DNA of 64,000 bases from Cloacibacterium normanense (GCF_002943105.1 NZ_PTPZ01000006.1:84309-148308); one strand, 5' to 3'; shown: positions 18,465 to 27,440, numbered from the stretch's first letter. The notes: a model not told the origin generated them from the sequence alone. Numbers and translations are program-made.

Positions 18465-19622
18465 ATGTTTGCTCAAGTTACCCTTCAGGATTGGGAAAAT
18501 CTGGTCAAAAAACAATTGAAAACAGAAGATATTTATGCCGTTCTTACCAAAGAAAACTTGGAAGGCATTTCTGTAAAACCTTATTATGCCGACACTGATT
18601 TTGTCTTAAAAAACCTTCCAAAAGTAGAAGAATCTACGCATTTGGTTGCTAAATATCAAGATAATTTAGAAGAACATGCTTATGCGTTTTTACTTGAGCA
18701 TAATGTAGAACATTTGACCGAAAAAACGCTTTTCGTGGCCAATAAAGATTTGGCAGGACACATTTCTCTTGCAGATGATAATCAATATATTTCTTTGATA
18801 AATGTTTTTGAAAATCAAGAAATTAACACGCAATTAGCGGAAGAATTATTATCTAAAAATTTCAAAAGAAATATTGCGGTAGATACTACTTTCTATCAAA
18901 ATGCTGGAGCTTCTATCACGCAACAATTGGCTTTAGCATTAGCAAAAGCAAAAGATTTGGCAGAAGTTTTTGGAGCTGAAATTTTAGAAAAATTGGTTTT
19001 CAAATTTGCAGTAGGGGGAAATTATTTCTTTGAAATTGCAAAAATCAGAGCTTTTAAAATCCTTTTCAATCAACTTTCTAAAGAATTCGGACTAGACAGC
19101 ATTCCTTACATTTTCACAGAAACTTCTCTAAGAAATAAAGCTAAAAACGACGAAGAAAATAACCTTATTCGTTCTACGCTAGAACTTTCCGCTGCTATGA
19201 TTGCTGGTTCTGATGCGGTTTATAGCAATGATTTTAAAGTACAAAATTCTAATTCACTTTCAGAGGAAATTTCATTTAAACAACAAATTGTTTTGGCATA
19301 CGAAAGTATTATTAATGTTTTTGACGATGCTGCCAACGGAAGTTATTATATTGAAGAAATTACCCATCAATTTGCAGAAAACGCTTGGAAATTATTCTTA
19401 GAAATCGAAAATTCTGGTGGTTTTATAGAAAATCTAAAATCTGGAAAAATTGCTGAAATGATCTATCAACAGGCAATTGCAGAACAAAATTGGGTAGAAG
19501 AAGGGAAAATAAAACTCATTGGTGTAAATCTTTATCCAAAACTAGAAAAAACCAAATCTGTAGAACAACTTTATAATCCTCAGGAAATAAAACCAGTAAG
19601 ATGGGCTGAAATGTTTGAGTAA
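18465..19622 (+). CDS. mutA: methylmalonyl-CoA mutase small (beta) subunit
   Basis: 385 residues. The sequence resembles the TIM-barrel part of methylmalonyl-CoA mutase small subunits (NIAVDTTFYQNAGASITQQLALALAKAKDL; YIFTETSLRNKAK; ENNLIRSTLELSAAMIAGSDAV). It has no C-terminal B12-binding motif (DxHxxG), as expected for the non-catalytic subunit. The catalytic large subunit is not in this window, although the two are often adjacent; a GxxExxY cassette follows 4 bases after the stop codon. Confidence 0.88.
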   Translation: MFAQVTLQDWENLVKKQLKTEDIYAVLTKENLEGISVKPYYADTDFVLKNLPKVEESTHLVAKYQDNLEEHAYAFLLEHNVEHLTEKTLFVANKDLAGHISLADDNQYISLINVFENQEINTQLAEELLSKNFKRNIAVDTTFYQNAGASITQQLALALAKAKDLAEVFGAEILEKLVFKFAVGGNYFFEIAKIRAFKILFNQLSKEFGLDSIPYIFTETSLRNKAKNDEENNLIRSTLELSAAMIAGSDAVYSNDFKVQNSNSLSEEISFKQQIVLAYESIINVFDDAANGSYYIEEITHQFAENAWKLFLEIENSGGFIENLKSGKIAEMIYQQAIAEQNWVEEGKIKLIGVNLYPKLEKTKSVEQLYNPQEIKPVRWAEMFE

Positions 19623-19625
19623 TCG

Positions 19626-19687
19626 CCACTAATGCACGAATATTTTTTAAAAAAAAATTGTTTTTAATTCCACTAATTCACAAATTG
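19626..19687. repeat. left inverted repeat of GxxExxY cassette 2
   Basis: Outer word GCCACTAATGCACGAAT (19626-19642) and inner word CCACTAATTCACAAATT (19671-19687). Their reverse complements (ATTCGTGCATTAGTGGC and AATTTGTGAATTAGTGG) correspond to the words on the right side at 20108-20180. Confidence 0.75.
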
Positions 19688-19699
19688 AAAAACTAATAT

Positions 19700-20071
19700 A
19701 TGGGTATCATTCATAAGGATGAGTCATATCAAATTATTGGAATTTGTATGGAAGTTCACAATAATTTGGGAGCAGGTTTTTCAGAAATTGTTTATAAAGA
19801 TGCTTTGGAATTAGAATTCAAGAATGCTAAAATTGAATACTCTAGAGAAAAAGAATATGCAGTAAACTACAAAGGCATTATCCTTTCTCATAAATTTTAT
19901 GCAGATTTTGTCATATTTGATAAAATTATACTTGAAGTTAAAGGGAAAAATAAAATAGTTGATGAAGATATTGCACAATGTATTAATTATTTAAAAGTAT
20001 CTGGAAATAATTTGGCTCTTTTGGTAAATTTTGGCGAACCAAAACTTAATTATAAAAGAATAGTTCTTTAG
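19700..20071 (+). CDS. GxxExxY family protein (PD-(D/E)XK-nuclease-like), second copy
   Basis: 123 residues with GFSEIVY as the GxxExxY motif and a nuclease-like core FYADFVIFDKIILEVKGK. It differs strongly in sequence from the copy at 14454-14831, so they are not a recent duplication. It sits between mutA and a methyltransferase gene and is enclosed by nested inverted repeats of a different sequence from those of cassette 1. Confidence 0.88.
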   Translation: MGIIHKDESYQIIGICMEVHNNLGAGFSEIVYKDALELEFKNAKIEYSREKEYAVNYKGIILSHKFYADFVIFDKIILEVKGKNKIVDEDIAQCINYLKVSGNNLALLVNFGEPKLNYKRIVL

Positions 20072-20107
20072 TCAAAATTTATTATAAAAATCAAATAAAT
20101 TAAATAT

Positions 20108-20180
20108 AATTTGCGCATTTGTGGCATAAAAAATAAACTTTGAATCAAGAAAAATTAAATAAAATTCGTGTATTCGTGGC
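20108..20180. repeat. right inverted repeat of GxxExxY cassette 2
   Basis: Inner word AATTTGCGCATTTGTGGC (20108-20125) and outer word ATTCGTGTATTCGTGGC (20164-20180). The outer word lies within the first codons of the methyltransferase frame and encodes its IRVFVA residues. Confidence 0.72.
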
Positions 20181-21291
20181 AAAATATAAAGATGCAGATT
20201 TGCATTCTTTGTTATTGAAAAAATCTCCATTTCCTGAGGTTTCTATACAAGAATTGGTTCAGCAAATCAAAGGTAGAAAAGTAGCAGAGAAAAAGTTTCC
20301 TTTTTTGAATCAAGAAAACATTATTTTCCCGCCAAATCTTAATCTAGAACAGGCTTCATCACAAGACACCGCAGACTTCAAAAAACAGTTTTTTAAAGGG
20401 AAAAAATTCATTGATTTAACTTGTGGTTTTGGAATTGACGCTTATTTTTTTTCTCAAAATTTTGAAGAAATTACTTTAATAGAGCAGAATACAGAGCTTT
20501 TGGACATCGTAAAACACAATTGGGAAGTTCTCGGAAGAAAAGCGAATTTCATTAACCAAAAATTAGAAGATTTTCTAGAAAACAATTCGGATAAATTTGA
20601 TTTGATTTACTTAGACCCTGCAAGAAGAGATAATCATAACAGAAAAGTATTTCTTTTAGAGGATTTGTCGCCTAATATTATTGAAATTCAAGAGCATTTA
20701 AGTGACATTTCACCTGAAATTTTAATAAAACTGTCACCGCTGATTGATATTCAGCATTTGGTTTCTTCGCTTCAAAATATTCATAAAATATGGATTATTG
20801 CGGTCAAAAATGAAGTAAAAGAAGTTTTGGTTTATCTCAAGAAAACAGAAAATCAACCAGAAATCTTCTGCATCAATTTACAATCTTCAGAACCTGAATT
20901 TCACTTTAATTTAGATGATGAAAAACATTGTAAATCAGAATTTTCAATTCCAAAAAAATATATTTACATTCCAAATAATTCCGTATTAAAATCTGGAGCT
21001 TTTAATTTAGTTTCAGAGAAATTTGGTTTGAGAAAATTACATCAGAACACACATATTTATACTTCCGAAGAAAAGATAGAATATTTCCCTGGAAGAATTT
21101 TTGAGACAGAAGAAATCAATTCAAAAGCGATTAAAAAGGGTGAACAATTTAATATCATCACCAAAAATTTCCCTTTAAAACCTGAAGAAATCAAGAAAAA
21201 ATACAAAATAAAAGACGGAGGAAACCAATACCTTATCGCGGTAAAATCTCTTTCTGGAAATCATTTCCTAGTAGGAAAACTTCTTGATTAA
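20140..21291 (+). CDS. class I SAM-dependent methyltransferase (THUMP-like)
   Basis: 383 residues. The SAM motif I is FIDLTCGFGIDAYFF near residues 88-102, and the second motif is YLDPARRDNHNRKVFLLED. The C-terminal part resembles a THUMP-like domain found in flavobacterial methyltransferases of this kind. The target is unknown; a nucleic acid is likely from the family. The start is a TTG, and the first 15 codons overlap the cassette repeat, so the original start may have been replaced by the insertion. Confidence 0.8.
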   Translation: MNQEKLNKIRVFVAKYKDADLHSLLLKKSPFPEVSIQELVQQIKGRKVAEKKFPFLNQENIIFPPNLNLEQASSQDTADFKKQFFKGKKFIDLTCGFGIDAYFFSQNFEEITLIEQNTELLDIVKHNWEVLGRKANFINQKLEDFLENNSDKFDLIYLDPARRDNHNRKVFLLEDLSPNIIEIQEHLSDISPEILIKLSPLIDIQHLVSSLQNIHKIWIIAVKNEVKEVLVYLKKTENQPEIFCINLQSSEPEFHFNLDDEKHCKSEFSIPKKYIYIPNNSVLKSGAFNLVSEKFGLRKLHQNTHIYTSEEKIEYFPGRIFETEEINSKAIKKGEQFNIITKNFPLKPEEIKKKYKIKDGGNQYLIAVKSLSGNHFLVGKLLD

Positions 21292-21331
21292 GAAAATTTT
21301 AAGTTTTTTTTGTGGTAAACTCAATATTTCT

Positions 21332-21339
21332 TACTTTTG
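21332..21339 (+). promoter_or_regulatory. -7 box of the small lipoprotein gene
   Basis: TACTTTTG matches TAnnTTTG; a TTTG about 20 bases upstream (21309-21312) fits the -33 box. It lies 30 bases before the ATG at 21369 and argues against the longer frame. Confidence 0.65.
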
Positions 21340-21368
21340 GAAAAATTTATAAACGTAATAATTTAGAT

Positions 21369-21590
21369 ATGAAAAAATTGGTATTTGCTGTAGCTGCAGC
21401 GTCTTTTTTAGTTTCTTGTGGTTTACCTGAAGGAGGAAACAAGGGAGTTTTGAAAAAAACTGAAGATGTAGTAAGATATGACGATGAAAATGCTGAAGCG
21501 CCTACTTACAAAGAAAAAACAGACTCTGCTACTGTAGTAGAACAACCAGCTGCAGCAGAAGTTAAGGTAGATAGCACTGCAAAAAAATAA
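21369..21590 (+). CDS. small lipoprotein, unknown function
   Basis: 73 residues from the ATG at 21369. A signal peptide ends in the lipobox FLVSCG; the mature part is short, acidic and rich in alanine, glutamate and lysine, with no domain I recognise. The promoter box 30 bases upstream supports this start. A hairpin terminator follows. Confidence 0.72.
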   Translation: MKKLVFAVAAASFLVSCGLPEGGNKGVLKKTEDVVRYDDENAEAPTYKEKTDSATVVEQPAAAEVKVDSTAKK

Positions 21591-21611
21591 GATATTTTCT
21601 CATACAAAATA

Positions 21612-21640
21612 CATGTCTTGCAATTGCGAGACATTTTTTA
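21612..21640 (+). terminator. Rho-independent terminator after the lipoprotein gene
   Basis: Stem TGTCTTGC/GCGAGACA with an AATT loop, followed by a T-run. Confidence 0.75.
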
Positions 21641-21662
21641 TATTTACTAAAATTTTAAAACA

Positions 21663-23045
21663 ATGTCGGACACACAAAGTTATATCCAACAAAACAAGCA
21701 ACGTTTTCTAGACGAATTGATAGAATTATTGAAGATTGCTTCTATTTCTGCAGACCCAGCTTACAATCAAGATGTGCTCAATTGTGCTGATGCTGTGGCA
21801 AAACACCTTGCCAATGCAGGAGCAGATCAAGTAGAAATCTGCGAAACCAAAGGTTATCCTGTGGTTTATGGTGAAAAAATCATCAATCCAGAATTACCAA
21901 CTGTTTTAGTCTATGGTCACTATGATGTTCAACCTGCAGATCCATTAGAATTGTGGGAAAGCGGACCATTTGAACCAGTGGTTAAAAAGACAGAACTTCA
22001 TCCAGAAGGTGCGATTTTTGCAAGAGGAAGTGCAGATGATAAAGGCCAATTCTTCATGCACGTAAAAGCTTTTGAAGCAATGATGAAAACCAATTCTCTA
22101 CCTTGTAATATTAAATTCATTATTGAAGGAGAAGAAGAAGTAGGTTCTGTAAGTTTAGCTGGATTTTTAGAAGAAAATAAAGAAAAACTTTCTTGTGATG
22201 TTATCTTAATTTCAGACACGCATATTTATTCTAACGAACAACCAACGGTGACTACTGGTCTTAGAGGTTTAAGTTATATGGAAGTAGAAGTAGAAGGTCC
22301 GAACAGAGATTTACACTCGGGATTATATGGTGGTGCTGTTCCTAATCCAATTAATGTTTTAGCCGAAATGATTGCTAAACTTCATGATGAAGAAGGGAGA
22401 ATTACCATTGATGGTTTTTATGATAATGTAGAAATCGTTTCTGCGGAAGACAGAGCAGAAATGAATAAATTAAAAGACAACCCAGAAGAATTCAAAAAAT
22501 CAATTGGATTAAGTGGAGTAGAAGGTGAAACTGGTTATACTACCCTAGAGAGAACTTCTATAAGACCAACTCTTGATGTAAACGGAATTTGGGGAGGATA
22601 TACAGGTGAAGGCGCTAAAACCGTCATTCCTAGTAAAGCATTTGCTAAAATTTCTATGAGATTGGTTCCTTATCAAACAGACGAAGAAATTACTGAAAAA
22701 TTCACGAAATATTTTGAAAAAATAGCTCCAGCTTCTGTTAAGGTAAAAGTTACGCCTCATCACGGTGGAATGCCTTACGTTTTACAAAGCAATACCAAAG
22801 AATTCCAAGCGGCCAAAAAAGCGATGGAAAAAGCCTTTGGTAAAGAAGTTTTACCATATAGAAGTGGCGGAAGTATTCCTATTACTTCTCTTTTTGAGAA
22901 AATTTTAGGAGCAAAATCAGTTTTAATGGGCTTTGGTTTAGATTCTGATGCGATTCACTCGCCAAATGAACACTACGGATTGTATAATTTCTACAAAGGA
23001 ATAGAAAGTATTCCATATTTCTTTGAATTTTATACTCAACAATAA
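21663..23045 (+). CDS. M20-family dipeptidase
   Basis: 460 residues, full length. Metal-binding motifs of M20 peptidases are visible: YGHYDVQP (histidine and catalytic aspartate), ARGSADDKGQ, IEGEEEVGS (catalytic glutamate and ligand), and the C-terminal IHSPNEHY ligand. It belongs to the branch annotated as dipeptidase/carnosinase-like and acts in the cytoplasm. It stands alone with its own terminator. Confidence 0.92.
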   Translation: MSDTQSYIQQNKQRFLDELIELLKIASISADPAYNQDVLNCADAVAKHLANAGADQVEICETKGYPVVYGEKIINPELPTVLVYGHYDVQPADPLELWESGPFEPVVKKTELHPEGAIFARGSADDKGQFFMHVKAFEAMMKTNSLPCNIKFIIEGEEEVGSVSLAGFLEENKEKLSCDVILISDTHIYSNEQPTVTTGLRGLSYMEVEVEGPNRDLHSGLYGGAVPNPINVLAEMIAKLHDEEGRITIDGFYDNVEIVSAEDRAEMNKLKDNPEEFKKSIGLSGVEGETGYTTLERTSIRPTLDVNGIWGGYTGEGAKTVIPSKAFAKISMRLVPYQTDEEITEKFTKYFEKIAPASVKVKVTPHHGGMPYVLQSNTKEFQAAKKAMEKAFGKEVLPYRSGGSIPITSLFEKILGAKSVLMGFGLDSDAIHSPNEHYGLYNFYKGIESIPYFFEFYTQQ

Positions 23046-23055
23046 ATTTTAAGTT

Positions 23056-23086
23056 AATCCTCAGTCGAAAAGATTGAGGATTTTTT
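23056..23086 (+). terminator. Rho-independent terminator after the dipeptidase gene
   Basis: Stem AATCCTCA...TGAGGATT followed by a T-run. Confidence 0.8.
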
Positions 23087-23409
23087 ATTTCTGGTTAAAA
23101 TTTGAGAATTAACTCCACTTTTTTGGGAAAGAAAAAACAATTAATTTGTGGTAATTTTTAATGATTTCAAAAATTATTTCCGAAATAAAATCTCAAAATT
23201 TCCTTTGTTTCAGGCAATTATCGTATATTTATGCATTGAATATAAATATTTTTAGAGTATTATGCATGCATAATATATTTTTATTTAAATTAGCAAACAT
23301 TCAAATAAGAAAAATTGAACCTTATGAAATCGCCGTGATTACCAAAACTAATTATAATGATGAATGAGCGATTGCATATGACCTTAAAAAAAACAATAAA
23401 ATTCTACAT
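23087..23409 (+). promoter_or_regulatory. etfBA upstream region with MarR-type operators
   Basis: A perfect 16-bp palindrome ATTATGCATGCATAAT lies at 23259-23274 and has the same TATGC/GCATA half-sites as the fad operators. A second, degenerate copy (TATGCATTGAAT, 23230-23241) is centred exactly 31 bp upstream, the same spacing as at the fad promoter. It overlaps a promoter-like TATATTTA (23224-23231) with a TTTG at 23204. A 68-codon frame here (23161-23367) covers these sites and looks spurious. Confidence 0.68.
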
Positions 23410-24156
23410 ATGAAAATATTAGTTTGTATTAGTAGTGTTCCAGATACTACTTCTAAAATTAACTTTACTGCAGATAAATCTGCTTTTGACAAAAACGGAA
23501 TTCAGTGGGTAATTAATCCTTACGACGAATTTGCTCTTACAAAAGCTGTAAAATTACAAGAATCTCAAGGCGCTACAGTGACCATCGCTACTGTAGGTGA
23601 CGCTGCCACTGAAGCTGTAATGAGAAAAGCTCTTGCTATCGGTGCAAATGACGCAATAAGAGTAAACGCTGAACCAAAAGACAGTATTACCGTAGCTAAA
23701 GAATTGGCTAAAATTGTAGAAGAAGGTGGTTATGACTTGGTACTTTGCGGTAAAGAATCTATTGATTATAATGGTGCTGCAGTTCCAGCAATGATTGCTC
23801 AATTACTTAATAGACCTTTCGTAAACGCTTGCGTAGGTTTAGAAGTAAACGGTGCAGAAGCTACTGCAGTGAGAGAAATTGAGGGAGGAAAAGAAACTTT
23901 AACTGTAAAAATTCCTGCTGTAATCGCTGGTCAAAAAGGTATGGTAGAAGAAAAAGACCTTATTATTCCTAACATGAGAGGAATTATGTCTGCTAGAACT
24001 AAACCTTTAACCGTAAAAGAACCAACTGAAACTGATGTTAAAGTAAGTGCAGTATCTTTTGATGCTGTTCCGGCAAGAGCTCAAGTAAAACTAGTTTCTG
24101 CGGATAATCTAGACGAATTGGTAAGATTACTTCACGAAGAAGCAAAAGTTATTTAA
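23410..24156 (+). CDS. etfB: electron transfer flavoprotein, beta subunit
   Basis: 248 residues, typical of EtfB: CISSVPDTTSKINF at the N-terminus, INPYDEFALTKAVKLQE, and the AMP/FAD-binding loop region DLVLCGKESIDYNGAAVPAMIAQLL. The heterodimer with EtfA takes electrons from acyl-CoA dehydrogenases (fadE, and the GcdH-like enzyme at 43105) and delivers them to the quinone pool. It is followed by etfA after 85 bases of AT-rich repeats. Confidence 0.95.
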   Translation: MKILVCISSVPDTTSKINFTADKSAFDKNGIQWVINPYDEFALTKAVKLQESQGATVTIATVGDAATEAVMRKALAIGANDAIRVNAEPKDSITVAKELAKIVEEGGYDLVLCGKESIDYNGAAVPAMIAQLLNRPFVNACVGLEVNGAEATAVREIEGGKETLTVKIPAVIAGQKGMVEEKDLIIPNMRGIMSARTKPLTVKEPTETDVKVSAVSFDAVPARAQVKLVSADNLDELVRLLHEEAKVI

Positions 24157-24159
24157 CAA

Positions 24160-24240
24160 ATTATTAATCTATTTGAAATTTGAAATTTGAAATTCAAAAA
24201 ATCTCAAATCTTAAATCTCAAATCTCAAATCTTTTTAAAT
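24160..24240. repeat. low-complexity repeat between etfB and etfA
   Basis: Tandem TTTGAAA words, then repeated AAATCTCAAATCTT words. No gene; a simple repeat of a kind that recurs in other gaps here. Confidence 0.7.
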
Positions 24241-24241
24241 T

Positions 24242-25189
24242 ATGTCAATTTTTGTATATACCGAAAATATTTCAGGAGCATATAAAAAAGCAGCTCTAGA
24301 AGCTGTTTCTTACGCAAAAACAGTTGCAGATATGTCTGGAACTGATGTAGTAGCGGTAAGCATTAATCCTACAGATGCTGCAGATGTTCTTTACAAATAC
24401 GGAGCTTCTAAAGTGGTCACTCTAAAAAGTGACGCACTTAAAAGTTTCAACCCAAAAGCTTATGCAGAAGCTCTTGCTACTGTAGTAGATGGAGTAGTAG
24501 TTTTTCCGCATTCTACAGATGCTAGTTCTGTAGCTCCTATGCTTGCTGTGATTAAAAACGCTTCATTATTAACTAATGTAGTTTCTGCTCCAGTTGCTGT
24601 TTCTCCATTCGAAGCGAAGAGAAAATCTTTCTCTGGAAAAGCTTTTATGGATGCTAAAGCTCATGGTGAAAATGTAGTGGTTACTGTTTCTCAAAACTCT
24701 TTCGGAGTAAAAGAAAATCCAGTAGCAGGTTCTGAAGAAGTAAAAGAAGTTTCTGTTTCTGCAGAAGGTCTTACAGTAGTGAACCAAGAAAAATCTTCAG
24801 GAAAATTAGACCTTAAAGAAGCTGAAGTTGTAGTTTCTGCAGGTAGAGGGATGAAAGGTCCTGAAAACTGGGGAATGATTGAAGAATTAGCTAATGTTTT
24901 AGGTGCAGCTACTGCTTGTTCTAAACCAGTTTCTGATATCGGTTGGAGATCTCACTCAGAACACGTAGGACAAACCGGTAAAGCCATTGCTCCTAATTTA
25001 TACATAGCAGTAGGTATTTCTGGTGCTATTCAGCACTTGGCTGGTGTAAACTCTTCTAAAACCATCGTAGTGATTAATAATGATGCAGAAGCACCATTCT
25101 TTAAATCTGCTGATTATGGAGTAGTAGGAGATGCTTTCCAAATTATTCCTGCACTAACAGAAAAAATTAAAGCATTAAAAGGACACTAA
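24242..25189 (+). CDS. etfA: electron transfer flavoprotein, alpha subunit
   Basis: 315 residues, typical length. The C-terminal FAD domain is clear: VVSAGRGMKGPENW, then ACSKPVSDIGWRSHSEHVGQTGKAIAPNLYIAVGISGAIQHLAGV. It binds FAD and partners with EtfB. A strong terminator follows at 25214-25242, so etfBA forms a two-gene operon under the operators upstream of etfB. Confidence 0.96.
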   Translation: MSIFVYTENISGAYKKAALEAVSYAKTVADMSGTDVVAVSINPTDAADVLYKYGASKVVTLKSDALKSFNPKAYAEALATVVDGVVVFPHSTDASSVAPMLAVIKNASLLTNVVSAPVAVSPFEAKRKSFSGKAFMDAKAHGENVVVTVSQNSFGVKENPVAGSEEVKEVSVSAEGLTVVNQEKSSGKLDLKEAEVVVSAGRGMKGPENWGMIEELANVLGAATACSKPVSDIGWRSHSEHVGQTGKAIAPNLYIAVGISGAIQHLAGVNSSKTIVVINNDAEAPFFKSADYGVVGDAFQIIPALTEKIKALKGH

Positions 25190-25213
25190 AATATCATCCT
25201 TTTTAAAAATATC

Positions 25214-25242
25214 AATCCGAGATTTTTATCTCGGATTTTTTT
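25214..25242 (+). terminator. Rho-independent terminator after etfA
   Basis: Stem AATCCGAGA/TCTCGGATT followed by seven T. Confidence 0.85.
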
Positions 25243-25403
25243 GTCGTTGCAGAAGCCAAAATTTTTTATTTCTTTTGAAGAATAAATGAATTTCTCATTA
25301 TATAAAAAGTAAAACCAATTTTATCATCAAAACTTGTGAAATAAATCATCTGAAGGCAGTGATAAAATTTTAAATATCAAATGTTAAATTTTAAAAATTA
25401 AAG

Positions 25404-25411
25404 TATATTTG
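25404..25411 (+). promoter_or_regulatory. -7 box of the DUF151 gene, nearly leaderless
   Basis: TATATTTG lies only 5 bases before the ATG at 25417. With the usual distance from -7 box to +1 the transcript would start at or beside the start codon. Confidence 0.55.
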
Positions 25412-25416
25412 TATTC

Positions 25417-26016
25417 ATGGATTATAAACAACTAATCATACGCGGAATATCTTATAGCCAAACTCAATCTGGAGCTTATGCACTGCTTCTGGAACATGAA
25501 GAAACTGGCGTAAAACTACCTGTAGTAATTGGTAATTTTGAGGCTCAATCTATTTCTTTAGGTTTAGAAAAAGACTTGCGACCACCTCGTCCACTCACGC
25601 ATGATTTATTTACCAAATTTGTAAATTCTACGCACTACACGCTAGAATCGGTAATTATTTATCAAATTATTGACGGTGTTTTCTTTTCTAATCTCAATTT
25701 TAAAAATACAGAAAACGGAGAAGAACTTATTTTAGATGCCAGAACTTCTGATGCCGTAGCAATGGCAGTACGTTTTGATGCCCCAATCTATACTACAGAA
25801 CAAGTATTGAACGAAGCTGGAATTCTTCTAGAAATTGACAATAACAATGAATTGCCAGAACCTGAAACTGCTTCAGAAAGCGAAACTTCTGACCTCAGAA
25901 AACTCAGCACAGAAGAATTACAAATTTTATTAGACGATGCTGTGAGAGAAGAAGACTATGATACCGCTATGGAAATCCAAGAAGAACTCAAAAGACGAAA
26001 TAAAAAAATTGACTAG
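25417..26016 (+). CDS. DUF151-UVR bifunctional nuclease family protein
   Basis: 199 residues. The N-terminal 135 residues are a DUF151 domain (LPVVIGNFEAQSISLGLE; ARTSDAVAMAVRFDAPIY). A UVR-type helical hairpin lies at the C-terminus (LQILLDDAVREEDYDTAMEIQEELKRR). Proteins of this type are annotated as bifunctional nucleases, a name from the plant homologue; the bacterial role is not settled. It seems to have its own promoter. Confidence 0.88.
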   Translation: MDYKQLIIRGISYSQTQSGAYALLLEHEETGVKLPVVIGNFEAQSISLGLEKDLRPPRPLTHDLFTKFVNSTHYTLESVIIYQIIDGVFFSNLNFKNTENGEELILDARTSDAVAMAVRFDAPIYTTEQVLNEAGILLEIDNNNELPEPETASESETSDLRKLSTEELQILLDDAVREEDYDTAMEIQEELKRRNKKID

Positions 26017-26095
26017 CGCTAAAAATTAAAATTAAATAATAAACTCTGAAAACACTCAACGGTCTAAAATACCGTAAAAGAAAAAATTACTACTT

Positions 26096-27415
26096 ATGAA
26101 TATTAAATTTAGATTGACACTGCTCAGTTTTCTACAATTTTTTGTTTGGGGAGCTTGGCTTACTACCTTAGGAACTTATGGCTTTGGTATAAAAAAATGG
26201 TCAGGAGAAGAATTCGGAATTGTATTTATGACATTAGGAATTGCTTCGATATTTATGCCTGCTATAATTGGTATGATTGCAGACCGATGGATCAACGCTG
26301 AAAAAATTTATGGAATACTACATATCCTTTATGGTATAACATTAGTTTTTCTAGCTAAGACTGATAACCCTACAACTTTCTTTTGGATTTTATTATTTGC
26401 CATGTTTTTTTACATGCCAACTATATCCTTATCTAATTCTCTATCCTATACAATATTAAAGAATAATAATTACGATGTGGTTAAGGTTTTCCCTCCAATT
26501 AGAGTTTGGGGAACAATAGGTTTTATTGCCGCAATGTGGATAACTAATATTTTCAGTGATAACTTGTCACCATTAAACTTTGGAGTAGAAGCAGGAGAGA
26601 AATTAGCATCAATAACAGGAAACATAATAAATGCTAATCAATTTTATATTGCATCATTTGTTGCTATAATTTTAGGCATATATTCGTTTACAATGCCTAA
26701 ATGTCCTCCTCAAAATGTAAATAGCAATAGCTCATTATTTGAAAAATTAGGACTTAATGCATTTAGTTTATTTAAAGACTATAAAATGGCACTATTCTTT
26801 GCTTTCTCAATGCTTTTGGGAGCTGCATTACAATTAACAAACATGTATGCGGACACATTCTTAAAAGACTTTAAAAATATAGCGGAATATGCTAATTCTA
26901 CCGTTGTACAATACTCAACTATGATTGTATCAATTTCTCAAATTTCTGAAACTTTATTCATTTTAACGATTCCTTTTTTCCTGAAAAAATTTGGTATTAA
27001 GAAAGTGATGCTAATGAGTATGGTAGCTTGGGTGATTAGATTTGGATTCTTCTCTTTTGGTTCTCCAGATGGTTTTGGTTTATTGTTAATAATATTGTCA
27101 AATATTGTTTACGGAATGGCCTTTGACTTTTTCAATATTTCTGGCTCACTTTTCGTAGAAACATCTACAGATTCTAAAATACGTTCTTCTGCACAAGGTT
27201 TATTTATGATGATGACTAATGGCTTTGGAGCAATTTCTGGAAGCTATTTAAGTGGAGTAATCATTAGCAAATTTTTCACAGATGTTGCAGGAGTTAAAGA
27301 CTGGCACGGAATATGGCTTACTTTTGCAATATATGCATTAATAATAACTGTTCTTTTTGGCATTATGTTTAAACACAAGCACAATCCAGAAGCAATAGGA
27401 AACGTATCTCATTAA
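26096..27415 (+). CDS. nucleoside permease, NupG/NHS family
   Basis: 439 residues with about 12 membrane helices. It starts with RLTLLSFLQFFVWGAWLTTLGTY, as in nucleoside:proton symporters (NupG/XapB), and contains the MIADRW loop. It should import nucleosides, which fits with udk and the nucleoside phosphorylase in this window. ATA isoleucine codons look more frequent than in the neighbours, a possible sign of different origin that I have not counted. A terminator follows. Confidence 0.85.
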   Translation: MNIKFRLTLLSFLQFFVWGAWLTTLGTYGFGIKKWSGEEFGIVFMTLGIASIFMPAIIGMIADRWINAEKIYGILHILYGITLVFLAKTDNPTTFFWILLFAMFFYMPTISLSNSLSYTILKNNNYDVVKVFPPIRVWGTIGFIAAMWITNIFSDNLSPLNFGVEAGEKLASITGNIINANQFYIASFVAIILGIYSFTMPKCPPQNVNSNSSLFEKLGLNAFSLFKDYKMALFFAFSMLLGAALQLTNMYADTFLKDFKNIAEYANSTVVQYSTMIVSISQISETLFILTIPFFLKKFGIKKVMLMSMVAWVIRFGFFSFGSPDGFGLLLIILSNIVYGMAFDFFNISGSLFVETSTDSKIRSSAQGLFMMMTNGFGAISGSYLSGVIISKFFTDVAGVKDWHGIWLTFAIYALIITVLFGIMFKHKHNPEAIGNVSH

Positions 27416-27440
27416 TCTAAATCATTGATTATAAACATAA

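Noticed and set aside
23161..23367. 68-codon frame upstream of etfB
   Set aside because: It covers the promoter and the palindromic operators, has low-complexity sequence and no recognisable motif.
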